From Corallococcus caeni (GTDB lineage: Bacteria > Myxococcota > Myxococcia > Myxococcales > Myxococcaceae): DNA of 64,000 nt. Shown here piece by piece: positions 61,841 through 64,000 of the stretch; position 1 is the stretch's first letter; every line of letters begins with the position of its first letter. The position numbers were made by a program, and so were the translations under genes. The DNA lies in contig NZ_BTTW01000010.1 in NCBI RefSeq assembly GCF_036245865.1, positions 186,001 to 250,000 of the forward strand. The letters run 5' to 3'. The notes beneath the pieces were generated by a model that was not told where the DNA came from, did not search any database, and was given only the letters and a program-made list of their open reading frames with translations.

Positions 61841-64000
61841 TCACCCCACGGGGCGGCCGCTCTGCATGTGGACCATGCGGATGGCGCGCTCCATGAGTTC
61901 CCCCTGCGCGGAGCGCTTGTCGTTGGGCGTGGCGGCGGTGCGCCGCCGCCACGTGCCGTCCGAGGCCAGCTCCCACGCGCCGCTGGTGTCCACCATGCAG
62001 CGCTCCACCACGTCGCGCACCTGCGCGGCCAGGGTGGGGTCCTCCACGGGCGCCAGTATCTCCACGCGGTGGTCCAGGTTGCGCGGCATCAGGTCCGCGG
62101 ACCCGATGTAGCAGCGCGACGTCGCGCCCCGGTCGAAGGCGTAGATGCGCGGGTGCTCCAGGAAGCGGCCCAGGTTGGACACCACCCGGATGTTCTCCGA
62201 CACGCCCGGCAGGCCCGGCCGCAGGCAGCAGATGCCGCGCACGTTGAGCTCCACGCGCACGCCCGCGCGGGACGCGTCGTAGAGCGCGCGGATGATGCCC
62301 GGGTCCACCAGCGCGTTCATCTTCATCAGGATGCGCGCGGGGGCCTCCGGCGTGTGCGCCGCGACCGTCTTGCGGATCTCCTCCATCAGCCCTTCGCGCA
62401 TGGTCAGCGGCGCCACCAGCAGCTTGCGGAAGGAGCGCGGCCGGCCAAAGCCGGTGAGGAAGTTGAAGACGTCCGCCACGTCCGCGCCGATGTCCGGGTC
62501 CGTGGTGAACAACCCCAGGTCCGTGTAGAGCCGCGCCGTCTTCGGGTTGTAGTTGCCCGTGCCGATGTGCACGTAGTGCCGCACCCGCTCGCCCTCGCGC
62601 CGCACGATGAGGATGGCCTTCGCGTGCGTCTTCAGGCTGGGAATCCCGTACACGACGTGCACGCCCGCCTCTTCCAGCGCGTTCGCCCAGCGGATGTTGG
62701 TGCGCTCGTCGAAGCGGGCCTTCAGCTCCACCATGCACACCGCCTGCTTGCCGTGCTCCGTCGCGCGGATGAGCGCGGGCACCAGCGGTGAGCTGTCCGA
62801 CGTGCGGTACACCGTCTGCTTCAGCGCCAGCACGTCCGGGTCCTCCACCGCCTCGCTCACGAAGCGCTCCACCGACGTGGTGAAGGACTCGTAGGGGTGG
62901 TGCACCAGCAGGTCGCCCCGGCGCATCGCGGACATCACCGTGCCCCCGCCGTCCGGGGACTCGTTGTCCGTGCGCAGCCGCGCCTGCGTCACCGGCGTCC
63001 ACGGCGGGTCGCGCTGCTCGGAGAAGCCCGGCGTCATCGCCAGCGACATCACGTCCGCCAGGTCCAGCAGGCCGTGCTCCTCGTACACCTGCCGGGGCTC
63101 CAGCGTCAGCGCCTCCACCAGCGGCTCCAGCAGCTTCGCGTTCATCCCCGCCTGGATCTCCAGGCGGATGACGTCCCCGAAGCGGCGCTGGCTCAGCTCC
63201 GTCTCCACCGCCTTGAGCAGGTCCTCCGCGTCCTCGGACACGGTGAAGTCCGCGTCGCGCGTCACGCGGAACAGGCTCCAGTTGAGGACCTCCATCCCGG
63301 GGAACAGGTCCCCCAGGTGCTGCGCGATGATCTCCTCCAGCGGCACGAAGAGCGTGCCCCCCTTGAGCGGCACGAAGCGGGGCAATATCTCCTTGGGCAC
63401 CTTCACCCGCGCCACGCTCTCCTCCTCCGCCACCGGGTCCCGCAGCAGCACCGCGAGGCTCAGGGACAGGTTGGAGATGTACGGGAAGTGCCGCCCCAGC
63501 CCGATGGCCAGCGGCGTGAGCACGGGGAAGATCTGCTCACGGAAGCGCTGGTCCACCTGCGCGCGCTGGTCCGCGTCCAGCTCCTTCATGGACAGGATGC
63601 GCAGGCCCTTCTCCGCCAGCGCGGGGCGCAACACCTTCTCGAAGCAGTCCGCGTGGCGCCGGCCCTGCTCCAGGATGCCCGTGTGCAGCTTGTCCAGCGT
63701 GTCGCCGGGGGACGCGCCGTCCGGCACCAGCCGGCCCACGCGCGCGGCGATCTGCTCGTGCAGCCGCGCCACGCGGATCATGAAGAACTCGTCCAGGTTG
63801 CGCGCGTAGATGGAGATGAACTTCAGCCGCTCCATCAGCGGCACCTCCGGGGACTCCGCCAGCTGGAGCACCCGGTCGTTGAAGGCCAGCCACGACAGCT
63901 CCCGGTTGAAGAACAGGCCGCTGTCCGGCACCTCCGTGCCCGGCGGGACGACGTCCCGGTCCAGGGTCTTCTGGGCGGTGTTTTTCGCGGCGGCGCGCTT
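61841..64000 (-). CDS. ppk1: Polyphosphate kinase 1 (5' end outside window)
   Basis: PPK1 makes polyphosphate from ATP. The family segments are in order: FFNRELSWLAFNDRVLQLA, NLDEFFMIRVARL, RVKVPKEILPRFVPL, HHPYESFTTSVERFV, and SLKTHAKAILIVRREG with the His that is phosphorylated (codon 62624-62626). Then come HIGTGNYNPKTARLYTDLGL and RNLDHRVEIL with the second catalytic His. The frame runs open to base 64000. A GTG at 63931 lies close to the usual family start, but the 23 codons beyond it are also open, so the start is probably outside. It is convergent with the DUF2183 gene. Confidence 0.96.
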   Translation of the reverse strand, partial: KRAAAKNTAQKTLDRDVVPPGTEVPDSGLFFNRELSWLAFNDRVLQLAESPEVPLMERLKFISIYARNLDEFFMIRVARLHEQIAARVGRLVPDGASPGDTLDKLHTGILEQGRRHADCFEKVLRPALAEKGLRILSMKELDADQRAQVDQRFREQIFPVLTPLAIGLGRHFPYISNLSLSLAVLLRDPVAEEESVARVKVPKEILPRFVPLKGGTLFVPLEEIIAQHLGDLFPGMEVLNWSLFRVTRDADFTVSEDAEDLLKAVETELSQRRFGDVIRLEIQAGMNAKLLEPLVEALTLEPRQVYEEHGLLDLADVMSLAMTPGFSEQRDPPWTPVTQARLRTDNESPDGGGTVMSAMRRGDLLVHHPYESFTTSVERFVSEAVEDPDVLALKQTVYRTSDSSPLVPALIRATEHGKQAVCMVELKARFDERTNIRWANALEEAGVHVVYGIPSLKTHAKAILIVRREGERVRHYVHIGTGNYNPKTARLYTDLGLFTTDPDIGADVADVFNFLTGFGRPRSFRKLLVAPLTMREGLMEEIRKTVAAHTPEAPARILMKMNALVDPGIIRALYDASRAGVRVELNVRGICCLRPGLPGVSENIRVVSNLGRFLEHPRIYAFDRGATSRCYIGSADLMPRNLDHRVEILAPVEDPTLAAQVRDVVERCMVDTSGAWELASDGTWRRRTAATPNDKRSAQGELMERAIRMVHMQSGRPVG

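Overview
The window is about 70% G+C, densely packed, and reads like the chromosome of a predatory myxobacterium of the Myxococcus/Corallococcus type. The signs are a SitA/SitI outer-membrane-exchange toxin cassette, two large Ser/Thr kinases ending in PEGA domains, many secreted proteins and lipoproteins, and ECF/AraC/LysR-scale regulation. No rRNA, tRNA, IS element, phage or CRISPR array was recognised. Both edges cut genes: a membrane protein at the left and ppk1 at the right.

Layout. 1-7.6 kb: a zinc-finger membrane protein (partial); a pair of M16 metallopeptidase subunits, one with the zinc motif and one lipoprotein without it; a small charged protein; and thrA (aspartokinase-homoserine dehydrogenase) behind what looks like a threonine attenuator. 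6.7-9.1 kb: a LysR regulator divergent from an NmrA-like oxidoreductase and a DUF1857-type protein. 9.1-10.6 kb: a SitA6/SitI6-type toxin-immunity pair. 10.5-14.7 kb: a reverse-strand cluster of secreted alpha/beta hydrolase, AraC regulator, VOC protein and PhoD-like phosphatase. 14.8-15.6 kb: a divergent ArsR/AHSA1 pair around a perfect AT-rich palindrome. 15.6-24.1 kb, reverse strand: MFS transporter, CapA-like protein, DoxX, TrmN6-like methylase plus glutathione synthase, a Ser/Thr kinase whose upstream gap holds five DnaA-box-like motifs, and two small unknown genes. 24.3-34.9 kb: secreted Cys-rich and hypothetical proteins, DUF429, aldo/keto reductase, GIN-domain protein, a 1027-residue kinase with 16-residue repeats, and a PIN/excisionase-like HTH toxin-antitoxin pair. 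35-37 kb: an RNase R-like exoribonuclease.

37.1-48.3 kb is the most striking stretch. It holds a 1663-residue lipoprotein with a PA14 domain and coiled coils, then a 1.9k-residue RHS/YD-repeat protein with an SpvB/Tc-toxin-like head. That protein ends in a compositionally distinct tip. Its stop codon overlaps the start of a 99-residue protein that resembles EF-Tu domain III, sitting where an immunity gene would be. I read this as a polymorphic toxin locus with a translation-factor-like immunity or partner protein; the function is inference.

48.6-64 kb is more ordinary. It contains secreted and cysteine-cluster proteins, a PilZ-like protein, a NYN/OST-HTH ribonuclease-like protein, a sulfonate/nitrate-type ABC importer operon, and a glucose-dehydrogenase-like gene translationally coupled to a GH15 glycosidase. 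It closes with a DUF2183/APP1 phosphatase and polyphosphate kinase 1.
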